64,000 nt of DNA, from assembly GCF_008727875.1 (NCBI RefSeq), contig NZ_VTWS01000005.1, positions 620,001 through 684,000 of the forward strand. Direction: 5' to 3'. This DNA comes from Larkinella humicola. Its GTDB lineage: Bacteria; Bacteroidota; Bacteroidia; Cytophagales; Spirosomataceae. A program made the position numbers and the translations under genes. Positions 16,377-25,808 of the stretch are shown here, in pieces; positions within the stretch are counted from its first letter, which is position 1; each line of letters begins with the position of its first letter. The notes beneath the pieces were generated by a model that saw nothing but the letters and a program-made list of their open reading frames with translations, did not search any database and was not told the DNA's origin.

Positions 16377-18731
16377 TCATTCTGATTTTAAACTGTTAAC
16401 CGGATTCATTAATGCGGCATTGATAGACTGAAACGACACCGTCAGCACGGCAATCAGTGTGACCAGACCACCCGCTGCTGCGAAGAGTCCTCCTTCCAAT
16501 CCGACACGGTACGCGAAATCCTGCAACCAGCGATCCAGCGCATACCAGGCAACCGGAGCAGCAATGAAAAAGGCAATGAGAACTAACTTGAGAAAATCTT
16601 TGGAGAGCAATAACACCACGTTAACGACGGACGCACCTAAAATCTTGCGTATCCCGATCTCTTTTGTTCGTTGCCCGGTTGTAAAGGTAACAAAACCGAA
16701 TAGTCCTAAACAAGAAACCAGGATGGTTAATGTGGCGAAACCATTAAAAACTGTTGCCAACACCCGGTCTTTGTGGTATTGAGCCTCAAACGATCGGTCC
16801 AGAAATTCATAATCGAACGGATAGAGCGGGTAATGTTGCTGCCAGATGGTTTTCACCACCGGCAACTGATCGGCCCGCAGGTTCAGCATAACGCTGCTGG
16901 CCGGAACGGTGTTGTACACCAGCACCAAAGGTTCGATCAGGTTGTGCAGGGAGCGATAATGGAAATTCTTCACGACGCCAACCACCTTCCCCTTGTGACC
17001 AAATCCGTCGATTGTCTGCCCGATGCCGTCCTTCCAACCCGCCAGTTTAACAAACGCTTCATTGACGAGAAATCCCCCTTTCAAATCGGCTTTCGATTGC
17101 GACGACAGGTTGCGCCCGGCTTTCAGCTTCATGTTCAGTAAGGGTAAAAACTGGTCATCCACAAACAGGAAATTACTCATCAGTTCCCGTTTTCGTCCAT
17201 TGCTCCGGAAGGTCGTGGAGGCCATGGGCAGCAAACCCGATGGCTGCAAACCGGAGCCCAGCGTCACCGCGCCGACCTCACTGCGGTTTTTCAGGCTGTT
17301 GGCAAACGCGGTGGCGGCCGCCCGCGCCGTCGAGTCGTCGGGCAGGTGAACGCTCAGAATGCGATCTTTCGAAAAACCCAGATCTTTGGTTTGCAGAAAA
17401 TTCATCTGCCGGCGAATTACCAGAACCCCGGCGATCATGCCGACGGCTAGCACAAACTGAAAAACAATCACGGACTTTCGCAACCACGCGCCTTTTCCGT
17501 AGCTGCCCAGCCGCCCTTTCAACACCTCGACCGGGCGGTAATTGGACAACACAAAAGCCGGGTATAAACCGCCTGCCAGCGTGATCAGCAGCCACGTAAA
17601 ACCGATCAGCGGCACGGCTTCTGCGAAGACGATTGACAGGCGGATTTGTAACAGTTCATTGAAAAAAGAAAGGGCCAAATACACCAGCACCACGGCAATA
17701 CCGACCGAAAAACCGCTTAACAAAAACGATTCCAACAGAAATTGCCGGATCAACTGACCGCGTTGGGCGCCGTTGGCCTTCCGAATCCCGACTTCTTTGG
17801 CGCGTTCGGTGGCTTTGGCCGTCAGCAGGTTGATGTAGTTCAGCAGGGCAATGGCCAGGACAAATACCGACAGAAAAGCGAATAGATACCCGTACTGTTT
17901 GTTGCCTTTGGGCGTATCGGCCATTTTGCCCTGGCTGTAATGGACGTCTTGCAACACCTCCGCCGGGAAGCTGAGCGAGTAGCCCTCCGCGCCCATTTTT
18001 TTCAGTTCCGGGTTAGCGTATTTATTCGCAAGCTGGGTTAGTTTTTTACCGAAACCCGCCAGATTGGGTTCGTCCCGGAAAAGAACGTAGGTATAACACG
18101 GAAAATCATCTTCCACCCACGACCGGCTTCCGGTGAACACTTTGGAAAGCAGGGCGCTCACGGGCAAATCGGTATTGCTCGGCGCATCGGACACCACGCC
18201 GGTGATCTGAAAAAGCTGCTTGTTGAATTCGAGGGTTTTTCCCAGCACATCCGTCTTCCCGAAATACTTTTTTGCCAGCCCTTCGGTCAGAACCGCGCTG
18301 TTCGGATTTGCCAGCGCCGACGCCGGATTTCCCGCCAGAAATGCATACGAGAAAACCGAGAACACTTCCTTGTCGGCGTAATAGACGTTCGATTCTTTGA
18401 GCAACTTATCCTCATGGCGGATGACGGCATCCGTAGGCAGCAAACGCACGGCGGTTTCGACTTCCGGGTAATCGCGTTTCAGCGCTTCCGCCAGCGGAAC
18501 CGGGCTGGAGGCAATCGACAAAACCGACTCCGGCGTTTTCATATCAGTCGTCACGCGCACGATGCGGTGGGCGTTGGCGTGGTAGCCGTCATACGAAAAC
18601 TCGTGGTCGACATACAGCGCCATCAGCAGACAGGCCGCCAGCCCGATGGCCAGCCCACCGACGTTCAAACCGGTGTAGAGTTTGTTGCGCCAGAGGTTGC
18701 GCAGGGCGATTTTGAGGTAATTGCTCAGCAT
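16377..18731 (-). CDS. FtsX/MacB-type ABC transporter permease (paralogue 4)
   Basis: A 784-residue paralogue: MLSNYLKIALRNLWRNKLY at the start, first helix at about 20-42, periplasmic domain, central helices from VFVLAIALLNYINLL, coupling segments ERAKEVGIRKANGAQ and GQRTKEIGIRKILGA, and end ALMNPVNSLKSE. The central coupling segment has Asn-Gly in place of Val-Gly. The start codon at 18731 lies only 43 bases from the divergent Uma2-family gene at 18775, so their promoters must overlap. No ATPase gene is near. Confidence 0.9.
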   Translation of the reverse strand: MLSNYLKIALRNLWRNKLYTGLNVGGLAIGLAACLLMALYVDHEFSYDGYHANAHRIVRVTTDMKTPESVLSIASSPVPLAEALKRDYPEVETAVRLLPTDAVIRHEDKLLKESNVYYADKEVFSVFSYAFLAGNPASALANPNSAVLTEGLAKKYFGKTDVLGKTLEFNKQLFQITGVVSDAPSNTDLPVSALLSKVFTGSRSWVEDDFPCYTYVLFRDEPNLAGFGKKLTQLANKYANPELKKMGAEGYSLSFPAEVLQDVHYSQGKMADTPKGNKQYGYLFAFLSVFVLAIALLNYINLLTAKATERAKEVGIRKANGAQRGQLIRQFLLESFLLSGFSVGIAVVLVYLALSFFNELLQIRLSIVFAEAVPLIGFTWLLITLAGGLYPAFVLSNYRPVEVLKGRLGSYGKGAWLRKSVIVFQFVLAVGMIAGVLVIRRQMNFLQTKDLGFSKDRILSVHLPDDSTARAAATAFANSLKNRSEVGAVTLGSGLQPSGLLPMASTTFRSNGRKRELMSNFLFVDDQFLPLLNMKLKAGRNLSSQSKADLKGGFLVNEAFVKLAGWKDGIGQTIDGFGHKGKVVGVVKNFHYRSLHNLIEPLVLVYNTVPASSVMLNLRADQLPVVKTIWQQHYPLYPFDYEFLDRSFEAQYHKDRVLATVFNGFATLTILVSCLGLFGFVTFTTGQRTKEIGIRKILGASVVNVVLLLSKDFLKLVLIAFFIAAPVAWYALDRWLQDFAYRVGLEGGLFAAAGGLVTLIAVLTVSFQSINAALMNPVNSLKSE

Positions 18732-18748
18732 ACTCTTACTATTTTTGT

Positions 18749-18756
18749 TACATTTG
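18749..18756 (+). promoter_or_regulatory. Candidate -7 box of the second Uma2-family gene
   Basis: TACATTTG fits TAnnTTTG and ends 18 bases before the ATG at 18775, almost the same spacing as in the paralogue at 12298. The matching -33 region would fall inside the first codons of the divergent permease; no good TTTG is seen there. Confidence 0.35.
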
Positions 18757-18774
18757 ATAAAAACTCAAAGCGCT

Positions 18775-19242
18775 ATGGAAACACCCCCGTATGATGTATT
18801 CGAGGAGTTTCAAACGGAAGATGTCATGTCGTACAACCACGCTAAGCTTACGTATCGTCTCACGAAAAGCCTTGGTCAGTATGATGAACTATTCGATATT
18901 CTGCCGGAACTGGAGTTTGATCTTTCGCACGGTCGGGCAAAACCGGATGTTGCCATTTGTCTCCCTGGAAAAGCAAACTGGCTCAAAGACATCATTCGTC
19001 CCACAACTCCACCGTTGATCGCCATTGAGATTTTGTCCCCCCGGCAGGCGTTGTCGGACCTCACCGACAAGGCATTGGACGTGTATTTCCCGTCCGGCGT
19101 AACAACTGTCTGGGTTATTATTCCTCAGTTCAAGCAAGTAACCGTGTTATCCCCTACTCAACAGGAGGTCTTTACCGATGGCACTTTACGCGATGAGCTG
19201 ACGGGTATTGAATTGAGTCCTGCTTCCCTGTTTCAAGAATAG
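18775..19242 (+). CDS. Uma2-family (DUF820) PD-(D/E)XK nuclease-like protein, second copy
   Basis: A 155-residue Uma2-family protein. The core shows KPDVAICLP (Asp) and LIAIEILSPRQ (Glu-x-Leu), then VTTVWVIIPQFKQV and a C-terminal GTLRDELTGIELSPASLF. The catalytic arrangement is closer to the family consensus than in the copy at 12298-12777. The start METPPYD is chosen because the longer frame has a hydrophobic N-terminus that overlaps the divergent permease start and the promoter box. It lies between two permease genes, divergent from one and convergent with the other (38-base gap). Function is unproven. Confidence 0.8.
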   Translation: METPPYDVFEEFQTEDVMSYNHAKLTYRLTKSLGQYDELFDILPELEFDLSHGRAKPDVAICLPGKANWLKDIIRPTTPPLIAIEILSPRQALSDLTDKALDVYFPSGVTTVWVIIPQFKQVTVLSPTQQEVFTDGTLRDELTGIELSPASLFQE

Positions 19243-19280
19243 TCTTCGACCGAACCGACTTTGTGTTCTTTCTTTCAATT

Positions 19281-21674
19281 TTACTCCGTGCGCAAACTCT
19301 TCACCGGATTCGCCAAAGCCGCTTTGATGCTCTGGAATGAAACCGTCACCAGAGCGACCAAAACCGCCAAACCACCCGCCAGCGCGAACATCCACCATGC
19401 CAGACTGATCTTATAGGCAAAATCCTGTAACCATTGATTCATGGCGTATCCCGCAATCGGGCTGGCAATCACCATGGCTACCACCACCAGTTTCAGGAAG
19501 TCTTTCGAGAGCAGCGCAACAATGCCGGCCACCGACGCGCCCAGCACTTTTCGAATGCCGATTTCCTTCGTCCGCTGAACGACTACCAACGACACCAGAC
19601 CGTATAACCCGAGTCCGCAAATCAGGATGGCGATGCCGGCAAAGGTGTTGACCAGCCGGAAAATCAGGTTCTCGGTTTCGTAGAACTGCGCCAGTTGCTC
19701 GTCCAGAAATTCGTATTCAAAAACCGCATCGGGAAACTGTTTCTCCCAAACCTTCTGAATGCGCTGAACGGTTTGCTGCGGATTGTGACCCGAAATCCGA
19801 ATACCGATCCGCTGATACATTTTAAAGTAACTGGCAATGAAACAGGGCGCAATTTCGTCGCGCAGCGACCGCAGGTGAAAGTCCTTCACCACCCCCACAA
19901 TCGGCAGCGCAACCGGCGACAGGTAATACTGCATTTTGCGGCCCAGCACCTGCTGTGGATCACGGATGTTCAGCTTCCGCAGAAGTGCTTCGTTGATGAG
20001 GTATTCCCGAATCGTATCGCTTTCGGTCAGGTTACGGCCCGCAACGAGTTGTAAGCCATACGTTTTGAGGTAATCGGCATCGGCCAGCCGTTCCCGAATC
20101 GGGAAATCCGTCCATTCGGCCCTGTCGCCAAATTTGAACGAACCGCCGTTCATAATCAGGGCGGATGGCGGGCGGTGGCTGGCACTGATTGATTTAATTT
20201 CAGGATACTGAAGCAACTCATTCTTAAAGGTTTCCCGTGACGCTTTCTGTGGGTCGGGCAAGTTCACGATCACGACATTGTCTTTTGTAAAACCCACATC
20301 GGTCGTCTGGATGTAACGAACCTGCGTGGCTACCACCAGCGAGCCGATGATCAAAGCCTGGCAAATGACAAACTGCAGGACGATCAACGACTGCCGTACG
20401 GAATAACTACCCCCCGATTTAGCCGACAGTTTCCCTTTCAAAGCCGCCCACGGACTAAACCCCGACAACACTGCGGCCGGATAACCACCCGCCAGCAGAA
20501 TGACGACCAGAACGAGTAGCGCTGTAAAACCAAGCGTCAAACCGTCCGGACGCAGCGACAAACCGATGTTGACCCACCGATTGAAAACCGGCAGACTCCC
20601 TGCGGCCATCAGGAGGGCCAACGCGGTTGCGGCCAGCACGATCAGCGCGGTTTCGAGCAAAAACTGCCGAACCAGTTGCCCCCGCGTACTGCCGAGTGTT
20701 TTGCGAATACCGACTTCTTTGCCCCGCCGGAGTGCCTGGGCCGTCGCCAGATTGACGAAATTGATGCAGGCCGTCAGCACCAGAAACAGGCCTACCAGAC
20801 CCAGCGACCAGAGCAGCGACGGGCGGATGGCCGTGGCACCACCCAAAATGCGCCGAACATCGAAATGGCTCTCCCGGAGCGGCTGGAAATGAAAGTGAAG
20901 GACGTTGGAACCCAAATGCTTTTTGGCCAGAGCGGGCATGGCAGCTTCCAGACTGCCGACCGATTGGGGATCTTTTAACGTCACGAAAAGCCGGTAATTG
21001 CTATTGAGCCAGCTCCAATCCGCCTGATTAAAGTCCGGACTAAACTCCTTGAGGGTTGCAAGGGAAATAAAAAAACGAATATCGGTGTCGGTCGTTTTGG
21101 GAGGCTCGGCCAGAATACCGGTTACTTTGGCATCGATTCCGGATTTTAGATTCAGCGTTTGGCCCATCGGGTCGGTGTTGTCGAAATACTTTTTAGCCCA
21201 CGACTCGGTCAGGACGATGCTGTTGGGTTCACGGAGGGCGGTTTTGGGGTTGCCGCGCAGCCATTGATAATCGAAAATCTTAAACAATTCCGGCTCAACA
21301 AAAGCGGTTCCTTTGTGCTCCATAAAGCGAAGCGGTTTCCCGTTCTTCTGGTACGTTACGGTCAGTTCGCGGTTCATGATCAGAAAAGCCGCCTGGTCGA
21401 CCTGCGAAAAATCCGTACGCAACGCCTGCGCCATCGGCAGCGGAGCTTCGGGGTAGTACTCGACGGAACCGTCGTCGAGGTGCATGTCTGTCACCACCCG
21501 GAAAATGCGGTCAAATTGGGTGTGATGCCGGTCGGTGCTGAGGTGGTAGCGGACGAATAGAAAAATGAGCAGTCCGCCGGCCATTCCGATGGACAACCCC
21601 AGGATGTTGAGCAGGGTATAGCTCCGTTGCGCAGTTAAATTCCGCCAGGCGATTTTGAAGTAGTTCTGTAGCAT
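19281..21674 (-). CDS. FtsX/MacB-type ABC transporter permease (paralogue 5)
   Basis: A 797-residue paralogue starting MLQNYFKIAWRNLTAQRSY; this ATG (21674) is preferred over one 15 bases upstream because it begins the conserved motif. Central helices start LFLVLTACINFVNLATA; coupling segments are RRGKEVGIRKTLGST and VQRTKEIGIRKVLGA; the end is ALANPVKSLRTE, with Ala for Met and Thr for Ser compared with the others. An 866-base region separates it from the divergent susC and holds a pair of TGTCCG-type boxes at 21937-21974. ATPase partner and substrate are unknown. Confidence 0.9.
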   Translation of the reverse strand: MLQNYFKIAWRNLTAQRSYTLLNILGLSIGMAGGLLIFLFVRYHLSTDRHHTQFDRIFRVVTDMHLDDGSVEYYPEAPLPMAQALRTDFSQVDQAAFLIMNRELTVTYQKNGKPLRFMEHKGTAFVEPELFKIFDYQWLRGNPKTALREPNSIVLTESWAKKYFDNTDPMGQTLNLKSGIDAKVTGILAEPPKTTDTDIRFFISLATLKEFSPDFNQADWSWLNSNYRLFVTLKDPQSVGSLEAAMPALAKKHLGSNVLHFHFQPLRESHFDVRRILGGATAIRPSLLWSLGLVGLFLVLTACINFVNLATAQALRRGKEVGIRKTLGSTRGQLVRQFLLETALIVLAATALALLMAAGSLPVFNRWVNIGLSLRPDGLTLGFTALLVLVVILLAGGYPAAVLSGFSPWAALKGKLSAKSGGSYSVRQSLIVLQFVICQALIIGSLVVATQVRYIQTTDVGFTKDNVVIVNLPDPQKASRETFKNELLQYPEIKSISASHRPPSALIMNGGSFKFGDRAEWTDFPIRERLADADYLKTYGLQLVAGRNLTESDTIREYLINEALLRKLNIRDPQQVLGRKMQYYLSPVALPIVGVVKDFHLRSLRDEIAPCFIASYFKMYQRIGIRISGHNPQQTVQRIQKVWEKQFPDAVFEYEFLDEQLAQFYETENLIFRLVNTFAGIAILICGLGLYGLVSLVVVQRTKEIGIRKVLGASVAGIVALLSKDFLKLVVVAMVIASPIAGYAMNQWLQDFAYKISLAWWMFALAGGLAVLVALVTVSFQSIKAALANPVKSLRTE

Positions 21675-21936
21675 AAGCCCCGTTGGCAAGCCTGATTTGG
21701 TTGCCCTAAAGGTACTGGCTATCCCCTTCCAAGCATCGTTCTGCCTTATAAACAGCCTGTTAAAAAAAGTTAAGAAACCAACAACTTCGACGTGCGGTAA
21801 CTATTAAAATATTGAATACGGACCATTGAACAACGAATTTTGAAACGATTGATTCGGTTTTCGTTCTTCAATAGTCGATAGTACTCCTTCATTCCGGCGA
21901 AGCGGGTAAGCGGAATCAAAACAAACCGCTGCTTTC

Positions 21937-21974
21937 TGTCCGCAAATGGGTAAATTTTCGTGCGGCAACGGACA
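21937..21974. promoter_or_regulatory. Candidate tandem operator, second copy
   Basis: TGTCCG (21937-21942) and CGGACA (21969-21974) are the good half-sites of two degenerate 16-bp palindromes, 21937-21952 and 21959-21974, again 22 bp apart as at 6144-6181. CGGACAACCCA (21969-21979) is also found at 3489-3499 before permease 1. Alternatively TGTCCG...ATGGGT...CGGACA...ACCCAT could pair as an H-type pseudoknot in RNA. Confidence 0.45.
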
Positions 21975-22036
21975 ACCCATCAACTTAGGATCATTTGTCT
22001 TATTTATCCGACATAAATCCGTCAAATCCGGAACGG

Positions 22037-22062
22037 CAGTCACCGGAGAGTGACTGATTTTT
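22037..22062 (+). terminator. Stem-loop with T-run and no obvious gene before it
   Basis: CAGTCAC (22037-22043) pairs with GTGACTG (22050-22056) over a 6-base loop and is followed by ATTTTT. This is a classic plus-strand terminator shape, but the last plus-strand gene ended at 19242. It may end a small RNA starting in 21680-22030 or attenuate an early susC transcript. Confidence 0.5.
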
Positions 22063-22540
22063 AACCGGTTTTGACTTCGTTTTGACTTTTATTGTTCCAA
22101 TATTTTATTATTTATATTCTATTATTAACTTAACGTTTGAAATACGATCCACGCCCCCACGCAGGACTTTTTCAATCTGAATTCGGCAGGCAATTCATTT
22201 TACCAATTTTGGTCGCTGTAACAGGCAATAGGATGGTACTATTCTTCCGTATTCTGTTACAAATTGACGAAAAAATTTGGGAAATAATTTTTTCTTTGCA
22301 TAATTCAATTGTTTCAAACCATCTCTATTAATTATGATAAACACTTACTACAATCATTCAAGTTTTCCCCCTGTTTAACCCATTTCCCATTCTTTTTTGA
22401 CTAGCACCCCCGGTATTACCAGACGCCGGGGGTCTTAGTGACACCTATAGTCTTCTTGCTGTCCACGCTTCCCTACACCTGAAAGAGTGTTGCCTGTTAA
22501 ATCTTACCAACTCTATTACTTACTTAATCTAATCCGTCTT
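22063..22540 (+). other. AT-rich upstream region and leader of susC
   Basis: No gene is seen. 22080-22135 is very AT-rich and is the likely promoter zone, although no convincing TTTG/TAnnTTTG pair was found. Near the gene, ACCCCCGG (22406-22413) pairs perfectly with CCGGGGGT (22426-22433) over a 12-base loop, without a T-run, so a structured 5' leader is likely. Confidence 0.45.
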
Positions 22541-25500
22541 ATGCGTATGAAAAAGTCTACTCATCGGGTACCTCCAAAAAACAGGTACCTATTGGTGCTT
22601 TATCTGATGATTGCTTCTGTCACCCTTTCCTTTGCTCAAAACTCGACCATAAAAGGGAAAGTGACCGGTGGACAGGGAGACGCACTGCCTGGCGTGAGTA
22701 TCGTGGTCAAAGGCACCACGCAGGGAACCACGACGGCTTCGGACGGCACGTATTCGCTCAACGTTCCGAACAAGAATGCAACGCTGGTGTATTCATTCAT
22801 TGGATATGTGAGCCAGGAATTAGCCATCGGCGGCCGGTCGGTGATCGACGTGAAGCTGGCTGACGACATCAGTACCCTGAACGAAGTGGTCGTTGTGGGG
22901 TATGGTGAGCAAAAGAAAGAAACCATTACGGGTTCGGTTGCCACCGTAAAAGGAACCGATCTGGTGAAGTCACCGGCCATGAACATGAGTAACTCGATTG
23001 CGGGACGGATGCCGGGCGTTATTGCTACCAACTCCAGTGGCGAACCGGGTTATGACGGTTCGGCCATCCGGATTCGGGGTTCCAATACTCTGGGAAACAA
23101 CGACGCCCTGATCGTTATCGACGGTGTTCCGGCCCGGGCCGGGGGGTTCGACCGGATCAACCCGCAGGATGTCGAAAGCATTTCCGTCCTGAAAGATGCC
23201 GCAGCGGCCATTTACGGGTCACGGGCGGCTAACGGGGTTATCCTGGTGACCACCAAGCGGGGAAAAACCGGCAAACCGGAACTTTCCTACAGCTTCAACC
23301 AGGGCTTTTCACAGGCGACGGTTATTCCCAAAATGGCGACGGCGGCTGAATATGCCCAGTTGAACAACGAGATCAACGTCTATAACCTGCCTCCGCAGTA
23401 CTGGAAAGCCGCTTCGGATGCTTTCAAAACCACGGGCAGCTTCACCCGCCCCGACAACGGAGCGATTGCCAAAGCCGCTTTTACGCCGGATGACATCAAG
23501 AAGTTTAACGATGGCTCTGATCCGTGGGGACACCCCAACACCGACTGGTTCGGCGAAGCGCTGAAAACCTGGGCTCCTCAGGTGAAGCACACACTCCAGT
23601 TGATTGGCGGTAGCGAAAACATCAAATACCTGGTGTCGGCCAACTACCAGAATCAGGATGGCTACTACAAAAACTCCGCAACGGGTTACAAGCAGTATGA
23701 CTTCCGCCTGAACCTGGACGCCAAAGTTAATAAGTACATCAACACGGTGGTGGGTGTGGTCGGTCGTCAGGAAAACCGGTTTTTCCCAACGGTGGGTGCC
23801 GGGGCTATTTTCCGGATGCTGATGCGGGGCTATCCGAACAAACCGGCTTTCTGGCCGAATGGGCTTCCCGCTCCGGACATCGAAAACGGTCAGCAACCCG
23901 TTCTGGTCACGACGGATGCTACCGGCTACGACCGGGATACACGCTACTACATGCAAAGTAATGCCACCGTCAACATCACTAACCCCTGGATTCCGGGTCT
24001 GAAATTCAGCGGCAGCGTTGCCCTCGACAAATACATCCAGCAAGGCAAGAGATGGCAGACGCCCTGGTACGTCTATAGCTGGGACTACACGTCCTATGAT
24101 GCCAACAAGCAGCCCATCCTGAACCGGGTGGCAAAAGGTCCCGCTCAGGCAGAGCTTAATCAATACACAAACGACCAGTTCAACTCGCTGCTGTCGGGGA
24201 TTCTAACCTACGATCACGTATTCGGCGGTAGCCACGGCATCACTTTGCTGGCGGGGATCACCAAAGAAGCGTCGAATTCAGCCGGTTTCTCCGGTTTCCG
24301 GCGGTATTTTGCCTCCACAGCCATCGATCAATTGTTTGCCGGTGGTAGTGCCGAGAAAAACAGCAACACAACGGCAGCCTGGGAACGGGCGCGGATGAGC
24401 TACTTCGGTCGGGCTGCCTATAACTACAAAGAAAAGTACCTCGCCGAATTCCTGTGGCGGTATGACGGTTCGTACATGTTCCCGAAAGCAAGCCGGTGGG
24501 GCTTCTTCCCCGGCGTGTCGGCGGGCTGGCGGATTTCCGAAGAGAACTTCTTCAAAAATGCCATTCCAGCCATCAATTCACTGAAACTGCGGGCATCGTG
24601 GGGTCAGTTGGGGAACGACCAGGTGTATTTCAACGGTGCCTTGCGCGAGTATGACTACCTGCCTACCTATGCCTATGGAGACCCCGTCAATGCAAACTGG
24701 GGCTATGTAACGGGCGGTCAGGTTGCCCAAACGCTGTATGAGAACGGTGTTCCAAACACCACGCTCACCTGGGAAGTAGCCAACAACGCCGACATCGGTC
24801 TGGAAGGTTCCGCCCTGAACGGGAAGATTTTCTTCGAGTTCGACGTATTCCAGAACAAGCGGTCGAACATCCTGTGGCGCAAAAGTGCTTCCATTCCGCA
24901 AACCACGGGGATGACCCTGCCAGCCACCAACATCGGGAAAGTAACCAACAAAGGCTATGAATTCCGGGTGGGTTACAACGGTCAGGCCGGTGCTTTGAAA
25001 TACAGCGTGAGTGTAAACGGCGGGTATGCCAAAAACGAAATCACGTTCTGGGACGAAACCCCGGGAGCACCCGAATGGCAGCGTTCAACCGGAAAACCCA
25101 TTCCGAGCAACGTCAACGATCCAAACCAGCAGAACGGTACGCTGTTGTATCAATATGACGGTATTTTCACATCACAGGCTGACATCGACCAGAATACCCT
25201 GGATTACAGCGGTGTAGGAGCCAGCTTGCTGCGCCCCGGCGATATGAAACTGAAAGACATCAACGGGGATAAAAAAATCAACGGCGATGACCGCGTCCGG
25301 GCCGACCGCAACAACCAACCCCGGTTCCAGGGCGGTTTTAATGGAACGATGTCTTACAAAGGCTTCGACTTCAGCATCCTGGTTCAGGCGTCGGCAGGTG
25401 GTCAGATCTTCCTGCAAACCGAGTCGGGAACGATCGGTAACTTCCTGAAATGGAGTTATGACAACCGGTGGACGGTGGACAACCCCAGCACGGAAAATCC

Positions 25501-25786
25501 CCGTATCGTTGACCGTAGCAACCAGTACTTCTCCAACGGTACCAGCTACTGGTTGAAAAAGACCGATTACATCCGTTTGAAAAACGTTGAAATCGGGTAT
25601 ACGTTGCCCGCGCTGATCTCCAGCAAAGTGGGATTGAACAACCTGCGGGTTTATGTAAACGGACTGAACCTGGCCACGTATGCACCAGCCATGAAAGGCC
25701 TGTTCGATCCGGAATCGACCAGCGGCAGCGCCCAGTACTATCCGCAGGCCCGGGTACTTAACGCCGGTTTATCAGTCAGTTTTTAA
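22541..25786 (+). CDS. SusC/RagA-family TonB-linked outer-membrane transporter
   Basis: A 1081-residue outer-membrane receptor that imports oligosaccharides or other large nutrients with its SusD partner, powered by TonB. Signal peptide at 1-33 (ending SVTLSFAQ), carboxypeptidase-like regulatory domain at about 36-120 (KGKVTGGQGDALPGVSIVVK), TonB-box region NEVVVVGYGEQKKETITGS, plug domain with RIRGSNTLGNNDALIVIDG and AAAIYGSRAANGVILVTTK, then the 22-strand barrel ending with an aromatic residue (LSVSF). The start at 22541 is chosen over a GTG at 22487, which would prepend residues before the signal peptide. susD begins within 25 bases of its stop. No carbohydrate-active enzyme lies beside it. 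Confidence 0.95.
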   Translation: MRMKKSTHRVPPKNRYLLVLYLMIASVTLSFAQNSTIKGKVTGGQGDALPGVSIVVKGTTQGTTTASDGTYSLNVPNKNATLVYSFIGYVSQELAIGGRSVIDVKLADDISTLNEVVVVGYGEQKKETITGSVATVKGTDLVKSPAMNMSNSIAGRMPGVIATNSSGEPGYDGSAIRIRGSNTLGNNDALIVIDGVPARAGGFDRINPQDVESISVLKDAAAAIYGSRAANGVILVTTKRGKTGKPELSYSFNQGFSQATVIPKMATAAEYAQLNNEINVYNLPPQYWKAASDAFKTTGSFTRPDNGAIAKAAFTPDDIKKFNDGSDPWGHPNTDWFGEALKTWAPQVKHTLQLIGGSENIKYLVSANYQNQDGYYKNSATGYKQYDFRLNLDAKVNKYINTVVGVVGRQENRFFPTVGAGAIFRMLMRGYPNKPAFWPNGLPAPDIENGQQPVLVTTDATGYDRDTRYYMQSNATVNITNPWIPGLKFSGSVALDKYIQQGKRWQTPWYVYSWDYTSYDANKQPILNRVAKGPAQAELNQYTNDQFNSLLSGILTYDHVFGGSHGITLLAGITKEASNSAGFSGFRRYFASTAIDQLFAGGSAEKNSNTTAAWERARMSYFGRAAYNYKEKYLAEFLWRYDGSYMFPKASRWGFFPGVSAGWRISEENFFKNAIPAINSLKLRASWGQLGNDQVYFNGALREYDYLPTYAYGDPVNANWGYVTGGQVAQTLYENGVPNTTLTWEVANNADIGLEGSALNGKIFFEFDVFQNKRSNILWRKSASIPQTTGMTLPATNIGKVTNKGYEFRVGYNGQAGALKYSVSVNGGYAKNEITFWDETPGAPEWQRSTGKPIPSNVNDPNQQNGTLLYQYDGIFTSQADIDQNTLDYSGVGASLLRPGDMKLKDINGDKKINGDDRVRADRNNQPRFQGGFNGTMSYKGFDFSILVQASAGGQIFLQTESGTIGNFLKWSYDNRWTVDNPSTENPRIVDRSNQYFSNGTSYWLKKTDYIRLKNVEIGYTLPALISSKVGLNNLRVYVNGLNLATYAPAMKGLFDPESTSGSAQYYPQARVLNAGLSVSF

Positions 25787-25808
25787 CTAAATGCTCAATC
25801 ATTCTCTT

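Noticed and set aside
22487-22540. GTG start extending the SusC protein
   Set aside because: It puts 18 residues before a standard signal peptide; ATG at 22541 fits better.
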